Positions 1 to 10,243 of a DNA stretch of 64,000 nucleotides are shown one piece after another; the stretch's first letter is position 1; each line of letters starts with the position of its first letter. Below the pieces are notes generated by a model. It had not been told where the DNA came from. It was given only the letters and a program-made list of their open reading frames with translations, and made no database searches. The stretch spans positions 856,501 to 920,500 of the forward strand of contig NZ_CP068023.1 in assembly GCF_016695175.1 (NCBI RefSeq). The letters are read 5' to 3'. The stretch is from Pseudoalteromonas sp. GCY. GTDB taxonomy: Bacteria > Pseudomonadota > Gammaproteobacteria > Enterobacterales > Alteromonadaceae. Position numbers and translations under genes: made by a program.

Positions 1-1709
1 GTGACTACCAAACTTACAAAGCAAAAGATGGTGCCTTCGTACGTGAACACTTCTTCGGTCGTTACCCTGAAACAGCAGCGCTTGTTGCTGATATGACTGA
101 CGACGAAATCTTCGCGTTGAAGCGCGGTGGTCATGAGCCATCTAAGCTATTTGCTGCATTTAAAGCGGCACAAGACACCAAAGGTCGTCCAACTGTGATC
201 TTAGCTAAAACCGTTAAAGGTTACGGCATGGGCGCTGCGGCTGAAGGTAAAAACATTGCTCACCAAGTTAAGAAAATGGACATGACACACGTAGCGCACC
301 TACGTTCACGTCTAGGTCTAGATGACTTGGTATCTGATGAGCAATTACAAGAGCTACCTTACTTGACGCTAGAAGAAGGATCAAAAGAGCACGAATATCT
401 ACATGCTCGCCGTAACGCGCTTCACGGTTATACACCTAAGCGTCTACCTAACTTCACAGAAACGCTTACGCTACCAGAGCTAGATGCATTTAAACCGCTT
501 CTAGAAGAACAAAAGCGTGATATCTCAACCACAATGGCATACGTTCGTGCACTTAATATCTTGTTAAAAGACAAGAATATCGGCAAGAGCGTTGTTCCAA
601 TTATTGCTGATGAAGCGCGTACTTTTGGTATGGAAGGTTTATTCCGTCAAATCGGTATTTACAACCCGCACGGCCAAAACTACAGCCCAGAAGACCGCGA
701 TATCGTTTCTTACTATAAAGAAGCAACGTCAGGTCAGGTACTACAAGAAGGTATCAATGAGCTAGGCGCGATGTCTTCATGGGTTGCAGCAGCAACGTCA
801 TACAGCACGAACGACCTACCAATGATCCCGTTCTATATCTACTATTCAATGTTTGGTTTCCAACGTGTAGGTGATATGGCGTGGATGGCGGGCGACCAAC
901 AAGCGCGTGGCTTCCTATTAGGTGCAACTGCTGGTCGTACAACGCTAAATGGTGAAGGTCTGCAGCACGAAGACGGTCACTCACACATTCAAGCAGGTAC
1001 AGTGCCTAACTGTATTTCTTACGACCCAACGTTTGCTTACGAAGTAGCGGTTATTCTGCAAGATGGTATTCGTCGTATGTACGGTCCAGAGCAAGAGAAC
1101 GTGTTCTACTACCTAACGCTAATGAACGAAAACTACCATATGCCAGCAATGCCTGAGGGCGCTGAGGAAGGTATTCGTAAGGGTATTTACAAGCTTGAAA
1201 GCTACACTGGCGACAAAGCACAGGTTCAGCTAATGGGCTCGGGTACTATCCTGAACGAAGTACGTAAAGCGGCGCAGATCCTAAGCGACGACTACGGTAT
1301 CGGTTCAGACGTATTCTCTGTAACGTCATTTAACGAGCTTGCTCGTGACGGTCAAGATGCAGAGCGTTTCAACATGCTTAACCCAGAAGCAGAGCAAAAA
1401 GTGGCTTACATCACCAGCGTACTTGGTGATGCGCCAGCAATCGCTGCTACGGATTACATGAAAAACTATGCTGATCAAGTACGTGCATTTATGCCGAGCG
1501 CATCTTACAAAGTACTTGGCACAGACGGTTACGGTCGTTCAGACAGCCGTGAAAACCTACGTCGTCACTTTGAAGTGAATGCCGGTTACGTGGTAGTTGC
1601 AGCACTTGGCGAGCTAGTTAAGCAAGGCAAAGTTGAAAAATCAGTAGTGACTGACGCTATCAAGAAATTTGATATCGACACCACCAAAACTAACCCACTT
1701 TACGCATAA
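1..1709 (+). CDS. aceE: Pyruvate dehydrogenase E1 component (5'-truncated)
   Basis: This is the C-terminal two thirds of the homodimeric thiamine-diphosphate-dependent E1 subunit, which decarboxylates pyruvate and passes the acetyl group to AceF lipoyl lysines. The reading frame is open from base 3, so the gene starts upstream of the window; about 568 of roughly 890 residues are present. The order of motifs matches E. coli AceE closely, for example [31 protein letters not shown], and [12 protein letters not shown] near the end. The stop lies 11 bases before the aceF ATG, so the two are one operon. An in-frame ATG at 93 is internal and is not a start. Confidence 0.97.
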   Translation, partial: DYQTYKAKDGAFVREHFFGRYPETAALVADMTDDEIFALKRGGHEPSKLFAAFKAAQDTKGRPTVILAKTVKGYGMGAAAEGKNIAHQVKKMDMTHVAHLRSRLGLDDLVSDEQLQELPYLTLEEGSKEHEYLHARRNALHGYTPKRLPNFTETLTLPELDAFKPLLEEQKRDISTTMAYVRALNILLKDKNIGKSVVPIIADEARTFGMEGLFRQIGIYNPHGQNYSPEDRDIVSYYKEATSGQVLQEGINELGAMSSWVAAATSYSTNDLPMIPFYIYYSMFGFQRVGDMAWMAGDQQARGFLLGATAGRTTLNGEGLQHEDGHSHIQAGTVPNCISYDPTFAYEVAVILQDGIRRMYGPEQENVFYYLTLMNENYHMPAMPEGAEEGIRKGIYKLESYTGDKAQVQLMGSGTILNEVRKAAQILSDDYGIGSDVFSVTSFNELARDGQDAERFNMLNPEAEQKVAYITSVLGDAPAIAATDYMKNYADQVRAFMPSASYKVLGTDGYGRSDSRENLRRHFEVNAGYVVVAALGELVKQGKVEKSVVTDAIKKFDIDTTKTNPLYA

Positions 1710-1720
1710 GAGGACGAGTG

Positions 1721-3613
1721 ATGGCAATCGAAATTCATGTTCCAGATATTGGTGCCGATGAGGTTGAAGTAACCGAGATCCTAGTAAGCGTAGGTGACAC
1801 GGTTGCAGAAGAGCAATCGCTTATCACTGTTGAAGGCGACAAAGCATCAATGGAAGTACCAGCCTCAGTGGCGGGTACAGTTAAAGAAATCAAAATAGCG
1901 GAAGGCGATAAAGTATCGACTGGCTCTTTGATCATGATCTTTGAAGCGGCAGGTGAAGAAGCACCGGCAGAGCAACCTGCAGAAGAAGCTAAGCCAGAAG
2001 CAAGCGCCTCTGGCAAGACAGAAGTGAAAGAAGTTCACGTACCAGATATTGGTGGCGATGAAGTTGAAGTCACTGAAATCTTAGTGGCTGCGGGCGATAC
2101 CGTTGAAGAAGAGCAATCGCTTATCACGGTTGAAGGTGACAAGGCTTCAATGGAAGTACCAGCACCATTTGCAGGTACTATCAAAGAAGTGAAAATCAAC
2201 GCGGGTGACAAAGTGTCAACCGGTTCATTGATCTTCATCTTCGAAGTGGCAGGTAGCGGTGATGCGCCTGCGACTACTGAAGCTGCAGAAGCGCCAGCTG
2301 AAGAGCAAGCACCAGCTGCATCAGCTGAAAAAGAAGTGCATGTACCAGATATCGGTGGCGACGAAGTTGAAGTCACTGAAATCATGGTTGCTGTTGGCGA
2401 CAGCGTTGAAGAAGAGCAATCTCTTATCACGGTTGAAGGCGACAAAGCCTCAATGGAAGTACCAGCTCCGTTTGCAGGTACGATTAAAGAGATCAAAGTC
2501 AATGCCGGCGACAAAGTATCAACGGGTTCTTTAATCTTCGTATTCGAAGTAAAGGGCGCGGCACCAGCACCTCAGGCAGCAGCTAAAACTGACGAAAAAC
2601 CAGCTCAATCTGCGGCTCCAGCGGCAAAATCTGAGGCACCAAAAGCTTCTGCACAAAAAGATGACTTTGTGGCGAATGATCAGTATGCCCACGCCTCACC
2701 TGTGGTACGTCGTTTAGCGCGTGAGTTTGGGGTTAACCTAGCTCGCGTTAAAGGTACGGGTCGTAAGAACCGTGTACTAAAAGAAGACGTACAAAACTAC
2801 GTGAAAGAGCTGGTTAAGCAAGTTGAGTCTGGTCAAATCGCAAAAGGTGGCAACACTGGCGGCGGTGAGCTTGGTCTTATTCCTTGGCCAAAAGTAGACT
2901 TCAGCAAGTTTGGTGAAATAGAAGAGAAGAAACTTTCTCGCATCAATAAGTTATCGGGTGCAAACCTTCACCGTAACTGGGTACAAATCCCACATGTTAC
3001 GCAGTTTGACGAAGCAGATATCACAGAGCTTGAAGCGTTCCGTAAAGAACAGAACGTGCTAGCTGAGAAGAAGAAAATGGGTGTGAAGATCACGCCATTA
3101 GTATTCGTGATGAAAGCGGCTGCAAAAGCACTTGAAGAGTTCCCAACGTTTAACTCTTCACTATCTGAAGATGGTGAGAGCTTAATCTTGAAGAAATATG
3201 TTCACATCGGTATCGCGGTTGATACACCAAATGGTCTAGTGGTTCCTGTTGTTCGCGACGTGAACAAGAAAGGCATCATTGAGATATCACGCGAGTTGAT
3301 GGAAATTTCTAAGAAAGCACGTGACGGTAAACTGACGTCTGCTGATATGCAGGGCGGCTGTTTCACTATCTCAAGCCTAGGTGGTATCGGTGGTACGGCG
3401 TTTACGCCAATCGTTAATGCCCCTGAAGTTGCGATTTTGGGTGTTTCAAAGTCAGACTTCAAACCGAAATGGAATGGTAAAGAGTTTGAGCCGCGCTTAA
3501 TGGTGCCGCTAAGCTGTTCATACGACCATCGTGTCATTGACGGCGCACTAGCAGCTCGTTTTACTGTGACACTTGCAAACTACCTAAGCGATATTCGCCA
3601 GCTAGTAATGTAA
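1721..3613 (+). CDS. aceF: Pyruvate dehydrogenase E2, dihydrolipoamide acetyltransferase with three lipoyl domains
   Basis: AceF forms the core of the pyruvate dehydrogenase complex and transfers acetyl groups from lipoyl arms to CoA. I chose the ATG at 1721 (protein [11 protein letters not shown]); the GTG at 1718 is in frame but lies closer to the Shine-Dalgarno AAGAGGA. Three lipoyl domains follow one another, each with the GDKASMEV motif; the modified lysines are about K41, K141 and K242. Ala/Pro/Glu-rich linkers separate them. A peripheral-subunit-binding domain ([14 protein letters not shown], about 326-362) and the catalytic domain follow, with active-site DHRVIDG (H603, D607). The 630-residue length matches the three-lipoyl E. 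coli type. The lipoyl domains are very similar to each other, suggesting gene conversion. Confidence 0.97.
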   Translation: MAIEIHVPDIGADEVEVTEILVSVGDTVAEEQSLITVEGDKASMEVPASVAGTVKEIKIAEGDKVSTGSLIMIFEAAGEEAPAEQPAEEAKPEASASGKTEVKEVHVPDIGGDEVEVTEILVAAGDTVEEEQSLITVEGDKASMEVPAPFAGTIKEVKINAGDKVSTGSLIFIFEVAGSGDAPATTEAAEAPAEEQAPAASAEKEVHVPDIGGDEVEVTEIMVAVGDSVEEEQSLITVEGDKASMEVPAPFAGTIKEIKVNAGDKVSTGSLIFVFEVKGAAPAPQAAAKTDEKPAQSAAPAAKSEAPKASAQKDDFVANDQYAHASPVVRRLAREFGVNLARVKGTGRKNRVLKEDVQNYVKELVKQVESGQIAKGGNTGGGELGLIPWPKVDFSKFGEIEEKKLSRINKLSGANLHRNWVQIPHVTQFDEADITELEAFRKEQNVLAEKKKMGVKITPLVFVMKAAAKALEEFPTFNSSLSEDGESLILKKYVHIGIAVDTPNGLVVPVVRDVNKKGIIEISRELMEISKKARDGKLTSADMQGGCFTISSLGGIGGTAFTPIVNAPEVAILGVSKSDFKPKWNGKEFEPRLMVPLSCSYDHRVIDGALAARFTVTLANYLSDIRQLVM

Positions 3614-3620
3614 GAATAGA

Positions 3621-3650
3621 AACCGCATGACTTAGGTGATGCGGTTTTCT
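3621..3650 (+). terminator. Rho-independent terminator after aceF
   Basis: The inverted repeat AACCGCAT / ATGCGGTT has a 10-base loop and is followed by TTCTTGT. It lies 8 bases after the aceF stop, so lpd probably has its own promoter in the 170 bases beyond. Confidence 0.75.
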
Positions 3651-3824
3651 TGTATTTTGTTGTTCCGCTTGATAATTAGGCGGGACAATAGAGAGTGTGA
3701 ATGGTACACTTTCGAGCAATAATAACTCTCTCTGCCCTGTGCCCCGAATCGGGTGTTTGGCAGGCACTTTGGGTCGGCTACTCTTGACGAGTAAACCCGT
3801 TCAAATAACAGTTAAGGTAATAAC

Positions 3825-5249
3825 ATGAGCAACGAAATCAAAACTCAAGTTGTTGTACTAGGCGGTGGTCCTGGTGGTTACTCTGCAGCATTCCGTGCAG
3901 CAGACTTAGGTTTAGACGTTACACTAATCGAATCTCGCGACACGCTAGGTGGTGTGTGCTTGAACGTTGGTTGTATCCCTTCAAAAGCCCTTCTTCACGT
4001 TGCAAAGGTAATTGACGATGCAGCTGAAATGGCTTCTCACGGTGTTTCTTTCGGTGCTCCACAAATTGACCTAGACAAAATCCGTTCATGGAAAGAGTCT
4101 GTGATCGGTCAACTTACAGGTGGTCTTGGCGGAATGGCTAAGATGCGTAAAGTAACTGTAGTTAACGGCTACGGTAAGTTCACAGGTTCTAACACTATCG
4201 CAGTTGAAGGTGCTGACGGTGCGAAGACAGTGACCTTTGATAACGCAATCATTGCAGCGGGTTCTCAGCCTGTAAGCCTTCCTTTCATTCCTGAAGACGA
4301 ACGTATCATCGATTCTACAGGTGCACTTGAGCTTAAAGACGTGCCTGAAAAGCTACTTGTACTAGGTGGTGGTATCATCGGTCTTGAGATGGGTACTGTT
4401 TACCGTGCACTAGGCTCAGCGATTGATGTAGTTGAGTTTGCTGATCAACTAGTACCAGCGGCTGACAAAGACGTTATCAAGATTTACCAAAAGCACGTTA
4501 AAGACAAGTTTAACGTAATGCTTTCTACTAAAGTTGTTGCTGTTGAAGCGAAAGAAGACGGTATCTACGTATCTTTCGAAGGCAAGCAAGCACCAGAAGG
4601 CCAAGTTCGTTATGACAAAGTACTAGTTGCTGTTGGTCGTACACCAAATGGTAAGCTAATCGACGCTGACAAAGCGGGCGTAAATGTTGATGAGCGTGGC
4701 TTTATCAACACTGACAAGCAAATGAAAACCAACGTTGATCACATCTTCGCTATCGGTGACATCGTAGGTCAGCCTATGCTTGCACACAAAGCCGTTCACG
4801 AAGGTCACGTAGCTGCTGAAGTTATCTCTGGTAAGAAGCATTACTTCGATCCTAAGTGTATTCCTTCAATTGCATACACAGATCCAGAAATCGCTTGGGT
4901 TGGTGTGACAGAGAAAGAAGCAAAAGAGCAAGGTCTAAGCATTGAAACTGCGGTATTCCCGTGGGCTGCTTCTGGTCGTGCAATCGCTTCTGCACGTACT
5001 GAAGGTTCAACTAAGCTTATCTTTGATAAAGAGTCAGGCCGCGTGATCGGTGGTGCTATGGTTGGTATCAATGCAGGTGAAATGCTTGGTGAAATCGGCC
5101 TAGCTGTAGAGATGGGTGCTGACGGTGAAGACCTAGCGCTTACTATCCATGCTCACCCAACGCTGAACGAATCAATCGGTCTAGCTGCTGAAATCTTCGA
5201 AGGTTCAATCACTGACCTTCCAAATAAAAAAGCAGTGAAGAAAAAGTAA
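3825..5249 (+). CDS. lpdA: Dihydrolipoamide dehydrogenase (E3)
   Basis: This FAD enzyme reoxidises dihydrolipoyl groups of the pyruvate dehydrogenase, 2-oxoglutarate dehydrogenase and glycine cleavage complexes, reducing NAD+. The 474 residues equal the E. coli length. The FAD-binding GGGPGG lies at 13-18 and the redox-active disulfide GGVCLNVGCIPSK has C45 and C50. A second Rossmann GGGIIGLEMG binds NAD, and the catalytic dyad is H444 and E449 in HPTLNES. It lies 211 bases after aceF behind a terminator, so it can be expressed separately, as expected for a subunit shared by several complexes. Confidence 0.98.
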   Translation: MSNEIKTQVVVLGGGPGGYSAAFRAADLGLDVTLIESRDTLGGVCLNVGCIPSKALLHVAKVIDDAAEMASHGVSFGAPQIDLDKIRSWKESVIGQLTGGLGGMAKMRKVTVVNGYGKFTGSNTIAVEGADGAKTVTFDNAIIAAGSQPVSLPFIPEDERIIDSTGALELKDVPEKLLVLGGGIIGLEMGTVYRALGSAIDVVEFADQLVPAADKDVIKIYQKHVKDKFNVMLSTKVVAVEAKEDGIYVSFEGKQAPEGQVRYDKVLVAVGRTPNGKLIDADKAGVNVDERGFINTDKQMKTNVDHIFAIGDIVGQPMLAHKAVHEGHVAAEVISGKKHYFDPKCIPSIAYTDPEIAWVGVTEKEAKEQGLSIETAVFPWAASGRAIASARTEGSTKLIFDKESGRVIGGAMVGINAGEMLGEIGLAVEMGADGEDLALTIHAHPTLNESIGLAAEIFEGSITDLPNKKAVKKK

Positions 5250-5265
5250 GTTTTTCTGAGCATTC

Positions 5266-5297
5266 AAAAACCCAGCCTTGTGCTGGGTTTTTTTGTT
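5266..5297 (+). terminator. Rho-independent terminator after lpdA
   Basis: Stem AAAAACCCAGC / GCTGGGTTTTTT with loop CTTGT, followed by a T run. The upstream A run makes it usable from both sides, so it may also serve the convergent gene that ends at 5336. Confidence 0.85.
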
Positions 5298-5335
5298 TTT
5301 GCCTAAGTGAGGAGCTTATTTCTAAGTAACCTAAG

Positions 5336-6292
5336 CTAAGCCATCAGCCTGAGAAAGTTAATAATTACAAGTAGTAAGGCGGAAGTGGCAATAAATAGCC
5401 AGCGCATTTGATTAAGTAGTCCGAGTAAATGCTGAATATGCTCAGCTGAGGGTTGCGCTTTTGCACCTACCCGCATCACGTCATAACGTTCACCAAAATA
5501 AAAGCGCGGCCCTGCGAGTTGTGTATGTAAATTTGCTGCAAAAAAGCTCAGTACCCATCCAGTATTCGTTTGGCTAAAGTGACGGCCGTAGTATTTAATG
5601 TAGTGCCAAGTTTGCTTTGGTCTAAGTAGCAACGAAAAGCAGGTAATTAATAATCGAATAGGCACAAACTCAACGAGCCAAATCATGCGGGAAAGGCTTG
5701 CCATAAAACGGCTTGAGGGGAGCATTACTTGCCGCCAAGCATGGTCGCATAGCAGTAATAGCTTATAAAATAGTGCGAGATAGGGGCCTGCCGTTAAATA
5801 CAGTAAAGCAATGACAAAAAAATGGCGCAAGGTATTTAATGCGGTGCTATCTATGGCGGCTTTACAAATGCCAAGCTCTGTTAGCTTCTCTACATCTCTT
5901 GCTACCATTCCTTGCAACACGGCTCTTGCGGTTACTTTTTGCTTTGACTTTATCAGCGCGGAAATACGCTTAGCACGGCTTTCATGGCTAATATCTAAGC
6001 ATAAAAACAACACCAGCCCACCGAGCCAATTGGGATAAAAAGCAAAGCTAATAATCGCATAAGTCAATATAGTGATGGTTAATGCAGGGAGGAAGAATCC
6101 CAGTGTACCGGATAAAAGTTGATAACTAGAAGCGGCTTTAGGACGATAAACTTTTTCGGCAATCGCTTTAAAAATAAGGCTAAGAATAAGATTAGGGTGA
6201 TAAAGTGTTGATAACCTTACCCCTAGGCTGGCAAAAATCGCCAGTAAGAAAATGATCAGGCCCTCATGGGCCTGAAGCAAGCTGTCGAGCAC
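5336..6292 (-). CDS. Divergent CobD/CbiB-family integral membrane protein
   Basis: It resembles the cobalamin-biosynthesis protein CbiB/CobD (adenosylcobinamide-phosphate synthase) and the distantly related AmpE. The family blocks are recognisable but eroded: ARDVEKLTELGICKAAIDS, then a region ending ALFYKLLLLCDHAWR, FVPIRL, and LAGPRFYFGERYDV near the C terminus. Several hydrophobic helices are spread over its 318 residues. The start is a GTG whose G-TAG overlap with the mtnN stop (TAGTG) indicates translational coupling. A cobD-like gene after mtnN is a known arrangement in Vibrio and relatives, where btuF often follows; btuF is absent here. Membership of the family is likely; enzymatic activity is uncertain. 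Confidence 0.75.
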   Translation of the reverse strand: MLDSLLQAHEGLIIFLLAIFASLGVRLSTLYHPNLILSLIFKAIAEKVYRPKAASSYQLLSGTLGFFLPALTITILTYAIISFAFYPNWLGGLVLFLCLDISHESRAKRISALIKSKQKVTARAVLQGMVARDVEKLTELGICKAAIDSTALNTLRHFFVIALLYLTAGPYLALFYKLLLLCDHAWRQVMLPSSRFMASLSRMIWLVEFVPIRLLITCFSLLLRPKQTWHYIKYYGRHFSQTNTGWVLSFFAANLHTQLAGPRFYFGERYDVMRVGAKAQPSAEHIQHLLGLLNQMRWLFIATSALLLVIINFLRLMA

Positions 6293-6999
6293 TAAAGCGT
6301 AACCTTATCCAGCTTATTAAGTAGTGCCATCACCATCTTAGAAGAGTTAACAGAAGCGACTTCTAGATACTCTTCGAATGATTGCGGTGATTCTTTGCCG
6401 GCGATATCAGATAGCGAGCGGATCACAACAAATGGGGTGTTTAAAGAATGACAAGCCTGCGCAATTGCCGCACCTTCCATTTCTACTGCTAACATCGTAG
6501 GGAAGTCTGCACGCGCCTTATCGATGCGTACTGGGTCACACATAAACGAGTCACCCGTACAGATCAAACCAACCATAGTTTGAATGCCCTCAAGCTCATG
6601 TACGCTTTGCTCTGCCGCTTCAACTAATTTTGCATGCGAAGTGAACGCAGCAGGCATTTGCGGAACTTGACCAATTTCATAGCCAAATGCAGTAACATCA
6701 ACGTCGTGATGACGTACTTCATTTGAAATCACCACATCGCCGACGTTTAGTGATGGTTCAAAACCACCTGCAGAACCCGTGTTGATCACGCAATCTGGCG
6801 CAAAGTTGTCGATAAGCAAAGTTGTCGCAACCGTCGCTGCCACTTTACCAATGCCAGACTGTACAAGCGTTACGTCAAGACCAGCCAGTTTGCCGGTATA
6901 AAAAGTAAAGCCACCTTTGGTCAATGTTTGCGGGTTTTCCATGGTGTTACGCAAAATGGTAACTTCTTGCTCCATTGCGCCGATAATGCCTACTTTCAT
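6292..6999 (-). CDS. mtnN: 5'-methylthioadenosine/S-adenosylhomocysteine nucleosidase
   Basis: The enzyme hydrolyses methylthioadenosine, S-adenosylhomocysteine and 5'-deoxyadenosine to free adenine, salvaging by-products of SAM chemistry. I chose the ATG at 6999 ([13 protein letters not shown]), preceded by AGGAA; an upstream in-frame extension to 7041 has no family similarity. Catalytic E12 is present, as are the nucleoside-binding segment [17 protein letters not shown] and the catalytic Asp in RSLSDIAG after VEMEGAAIA. The 235-residue length is usual (E. coli 232). It is first in an operon with the CbiB-like gene. Confidence 0.97.
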   Translation of the reverse strand: MKVGIIGAMEQEVTILRNTMENPQTLTKGGFTFYTGKLAGLDVTLVQSGIGKVAATVATTLLIDNFAPDCVINTGSAGGFEPSLNVGDVVISNEVRHHDVDVTAFGYEIGQVPQMPAAFTSHAKLVEAAEQSVHELEGIQTMVGLICTGDSFMCDPVRIDKARADFPTMLAVEMEGAAIAQACHSLNTPFVVIRSLSDIAGKESPQSFEEYLEVASVNSSKMVMALLNKLDKVTL

Positions 7000-7080
7000 C
7001 AAAAGATTCCTAATTTGTGTTGGGGAAAGCCCCAGTGTCAAAATTGCTTTTATTATACGAAAGGGGTTTTGATAGGTAAA

Positions 7081-7107
7081 ACAAAAAACGGGCTGACGCC
7101 CGTTTTG
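7081..7107 (-). terminator. Rho-independent terminator after the DUF2726 gene
   Basis: A perfect AAAACGGGC / GCCCGTTTT stem with loop TGAC lies directly against the stop codon at 7108-7110. On the minus strand it runs into TTTTTTGTTTT. Confidence 0.85.
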
Positions 7108-7698
7108 CTAGATTTCTGCCAACTGAGTTGACTGTGCTTTTGCCTGTGAAGGGGACAGCACCGCAGGTTTGTAGGTGCGGTTTCTGGTTTTCCTTGGCAT
7201 CTCCACTTTTTGGCCAAGCTTGAATAAGATTGCCGCACGAACTTCAGCACTTTGGTAGCCACTTTTGATTTTCATGCGAATGTGTGGAATACCCGCAGAT
7301 TCCAGAGCGCCACTGACAAACCAATCTTTTTGTGCTTTGTGGCCGTTTTTATTGGCGTTATTGACCAAATCAACAGCGGCAACAATTTTCAGTGTCTCTT
7401 TGTCTACCAAAACATAATCCAACTGCTTATTCTTAGCTTTAGTTACCGCAGCACGACGTGCTTTTGGAGAGATACCCGGTTTGCACTCAATCACATCAAT
7501 GAGCTTAATGCGACTTACGATTTTATATCTATCGCCAACGGCACGTTCTAATAATTGTAGAAACGATGCTTCAACGGTGGTAAAAACAGATTCTTTACGA
7601 TTAAACGGATAAGGATTGCCACCCACATCGGTGTACTTAGAAGCGACAATGGAAGCAACGACCACTAGAGCCAAAATAGCAAGTAACGCAAATTCCAT
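7108..7698 (-). CDS. DUF2726 domain protein with N-terminal membrane anchor
   Basis: The start is the ATG at 7698, with GGAG seven bases upstream; a TTG at 7710 is in frame but has no ribosome site. Residues 3-20 form a hydrophobic helix (FALLAILALVVVASIVAS), so the rest is probably tethered to the inner membrane. The soluble part has the DUF2726 pattern: LLERAVGDRYKIVSRIKLID, then LDYVLVDKETLKIVAAVDL and AGIPHIRMK. DUF2726 is thought to belong to the restriction-endonuclease-like fold, with an acidic-xx-hydrophobic core like that around VDLVNN, but no nuclease function is shown. It is a single-gene unit with its own terminator. Confidence 0.7.
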   Translation of the reverse strand: MEFALLAILALVVVASIVASKYTDVGGNPYPFNRKESVFTTVEASFLQLLERAVGDRYKIVSRIKLIDVIECKPGISPKARRAAVTKAKNKQLDYVLVDKETLKIVAAVDLVNNANKNGHKAQKDWFVSGALESAGIPHIRMKIKSGYQSAEVRAAILFKLGQKVEMPRKTRNRTYKPAVLSPSQAKAQSTQLAEI

Positions 7699-7928
7699 AC
7701 AAAACTCCAAATCAAAAAAATGACATCTGTGGTTTTACAAGCAATAGGTGTGCCAAAAAGTACAGAGGTTCCTTTGCGATGAAAGCGTTCAAACAGCGAC
7801 GATATTGCAGCTTTGATAAGTAATAGATGTTTACAAAAACATGGCTGCAAAGTCTCATTGCAGGTTTATCTGAACATATGCTGGTGATATTCTCTTACTC
7901 ATAATTGTAAACGCATAATAACAATAAT

Positions 7929-9056
7929 ATGTCGGTTAACTTGATCCCCACAGTACTTTACTCGGCTATGGTGGGCGTGGTTTTGTCTGCGCTGGTCCGT
8001 ATCTTCACCATAACTAAGCCTAAACAAACCATGTATTTATCTGGATTGTTGGTATTGTTGTTCATTCATATTATGGGCGAACTCTATATTTTTACAGGTG
8101 TATTTCAATATGCTCCCGCTATTGCTGGGTTTCAATTACCCGTCAGAATGTTGATGGGGCCTGCGCTCTATTTTTATGCGTATAAGGCGATGTTTCCCAA
8201 TAGCAAAATTTCTTTAAAGGCACATTTGCTCGCTTTACTTGGGCCTGCAGTGGTGTTTTTGTCTATGATCCCTTTTATTTTTAGCATCACTCCAGAGCAG
8301 AAGCTTGCCTTGGCCGAACCGAGCACGCGTGATCCTGAACTTTGGAAAATAGCCGTATTTGTCTGTTTGTTTACCGCGGTCACTTTTATCGTAGTTACTT
8401 TTGCCTATTTAATCGCGGCATTAAGGCTTCATAGTCGTCATCGCAAGCAGCTTATGGATAAGTACTCCGCGATTGAACAGCGCGCAATGGATTGGCTGAA
8501 AGTCATCTTGATCCTATGGGGGCTAGTATGGCTTTTTTATACAGCAAATTACGCGGCCTCATTTTTTGGGTTGAATTGGTTCGCGATGCGGTCATTGTTA
8601 CCCATATTTGAGCTGGCTGTATTAGTTTCATTTCTTAATTTAGCCCTCAAGCAGCTCGAATTGAGCGAGCCTGAAGAGGCAAAAAAGCCAGAGGTACAAC
8701 CAAGAGAAGCCGTTATTTCCCATGATAAAATGCAGCTGATTGCAGACAAATTAATCACAGCGATGTCTGAGAAAGCACTATTTAAAGATGAAGATCTGTC
8801 TTTAAATGGCTTATCGACAGCGATTTCTGTGAGTGAAAACCACATATCAGAAACGCTCTCACAGTTTATGAACACCAACTTCTTTCAGTTTGTGAATGGT
8901 TATAGAATTGAAGAAGCAAAAAACCTGCTAACAAATAGCGACATGTTGGTTTCCTCTATCGCTTTTGAGGTGGGGTTTAAATCAAAATCGACATTTAATA
9001 GCGCGTTTAAAAAACGAGTTGGTGCAACGCCAACTGATTATAAAAAGAACAATTGA
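7929..9056 (+). CDS. AraC-family regulator with N-terminal membrane domain
   Basis: The N-terminal half (about 1-240) contains six or seven hydrophobic helices (for example LYSAMVGVVLSALVRIF and LSGLLVLLFIHIMGELYIF). The C-terminal 100 residues are an AraC double helix-turn-helix, ending SIAFEVGFKSKSTFNSAFKK followed by RVGATPTDYKK. The protein therefore probably senses something in or at the membrane and binds DNA from there. It is followed 117 bases later by a DUF2306 membrane protein on the same strand, a likely target or partner. The ATG at 7929 has no obvious Shine-Dalgarno sequence. Confidence 0.85.
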   Translation: MSVNLIPTVLYSAMVGVVLSALVRIFTITKPKQTMYLSGLLVLLFIHIMGELYIFTGVFQYAPAIAGFQLPVRMLMGPALYFYAYKAMFPNSKISLKAHLLALLGPAVVFLSMIPFIFSITPEQKLALAEPSTRDPELWKIAVFVCLFTAVTFIVVTFAYLIAALRLHSRHRKQLMDKYSAIEQRAMDWLKVILILWGLVWLFYTANYAASFFGLNWFAMRSLLPIFELAVLVSFLNLALKQLELSEPEEAKKPEVQPREAVISHDKMQLIADKLITAMSEKALFKDEDLSLNGLSTAISVSENHISETLSQFMNTNFFQFVNGYRIEEAKNLLTNSDMLVSSIAFEVGFKSKSTFNSAFKKRVGATPTDYKKNN

Positions 9057-9173
9057 AGGAAAAGTGATGCTGTTGATGTGCTAATTAGTACGAATATGCC
9101 CATTCGGACGACAACAATGACAAGTTCTTAGAAAATTTGATGAAACATTTCGTTGAATATAGAAGGACGCATT

Positions 9174-10058
9174 ATGAAGGTCACAACAGCGCGTTTTAGG
9201 CTATCAAATGAACAACAAAGTAGTGCTTCAGCGACTACACAGACAAAGCTAGAAAATGCCAATAAGTTATTGAAATATTCAGCTATATTTTGGTTCTCGG
9301 TGATATTGGCTGGCCAGTGGTTTTTCTTTTATTACATTATTAAGTTTTATGGTATGTCGGTCATTAACGACAATATGGAAATCTGGAATCGCTGGGAACC
9401 GATGGGAAACACGCCGCATAAGGCCGGAGATACAGCAGGAAATATGCTCTTTTTCGTTCATGTCATGGGGGCTGGGATCGTTGCGTTTGGCGGTGCGTTA
9501 CAGTTGCTCCCAAAAGTGAGGGCTGTTGTACCTGTTTTTCATAAAATTAATGGCTATGTTTTTTTGGCTACGGTGTTTTTTTTAGCGATGTCTGGATTTT
9601 ATTTATCTTGGATAAGAGGCGCGAGTCCAGATATTATCTCTGAGATAGGCACGAGTATTAATGGATTTTTTATCTTAGGCTTTGCCTATATGACGGTGAA
9701 AACGGCGATAAGCAAGGATATTGCCAATCATAGAAAGTGGGCGATTCGACTATTCCTTGTCTCTAACGCGCAGTGGTTTCTTAGAGTCGGGGTATTTAGT
9801 TACTTTATTACGGGGACGATGCTAGGAGCTTCTCCAGCGTTTGGAGACCCGTTTTTCCCTATCTGGACTTTTGGCTGTTTCTTGTTGCCTCTGGCCGCTT
9901 CACAGCTTTATTTCTACGGCTCTCAAAGTAAGCGCTCGCATGTTAAAGTCGCAACTTCAGGTGTACTGATTGTGCTTACCGTGCTGATGTCATTAGGGAT
10001 AGTTGGATTCACCCCGTTTTTACTGCAAATCATGAGTGGAGATCCAATTACATTTTAA
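9174..10058 (+). CDS. DUF2306 family membrane protein
   Basis: The start is the ATG at 9174 after AAGGA; the frame continues up to a TTG at 9153 without similarity. The 294-residue protein has about seven membrane helices. Typical DUF2306 features are the helix FFVHVMGAGIVAFGGALQLL followed by VFHKINGYVFLATVFFLAMSG and KDIANHRKWAIRLF, with conserved histidines (H-x-x-G) likely near the membrane surface. The family has no assigned function. Its position just after the membrane AraC regulator suggests a regulated pair. Confidence 0.75.
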   Translation: MKVTTARFRLSNEQQSSASATTQTKLENANKLLKYSAIFWFSVILAGQWFFFYYIIKFYGMSVINDNMEIWNRWEPMGNTPHKAGDTAGNMLFFVHVMGAGIVAFGGALQLLPKVRAVVPVFHKINGYVFLATVFFLAMSGFYLSWIRGASPDIISEIGTSINGFFILGFAYMTVKTAISKDIANHRKWAIRLFLVSNAQWFLRVGVFSYFITGTMLGASPAFGDPFFPIWTFGCFLLPLAASQLYFYGSQSKRSHVKVATSGVLIVLTVLMSLGIVGFTPFLLQIMSGDPITF

Positions 10059-10183
10059 AATGCATCCAAACCTATTGAGCGACATAAGGCTATTGCTAAT
10101 CTTGGGTAGACAATTAAGAATAAGATGCTACTCAAGTAATTGAAAAAAATACAAAGAAAAATAAAGTGCTTTAAGTAACCAGA

Positions 10184-10219
10184 ACTAGGCAGCAGTGTTT
10201 TATGGCATGGCTGCCTAGT
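10184..10219. terminator. Inverted repeat between convergent genes
   Basis: ACTAGGCAGC and GCTGCCTAGT form a perfect 10-bp stem with a 16-base loop, between the ends of the convergent DUF2306 gene and the decarboxylase gene. There is no long T run, so its role as a terminator is inferred from position. Confidence 0.5.
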
Positions 10220-10243
10220 ACGGGTGAATGATAACGGCTCGCG

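Noticed and set aside
2035..2514. Antisense ORF opposite the aceF lipoyl domains
   Set aside because: It reflects repeated lipoyl coding sequence on the other strand, with no ribosome site or family.
7041..7131. Extended N terminus of MtnN (from 7041)
   Set aside because: The additional 14 residues have no family similarity, while [13 protein letters not shown] at 6999 has a ribosome site and aligns with known starts.
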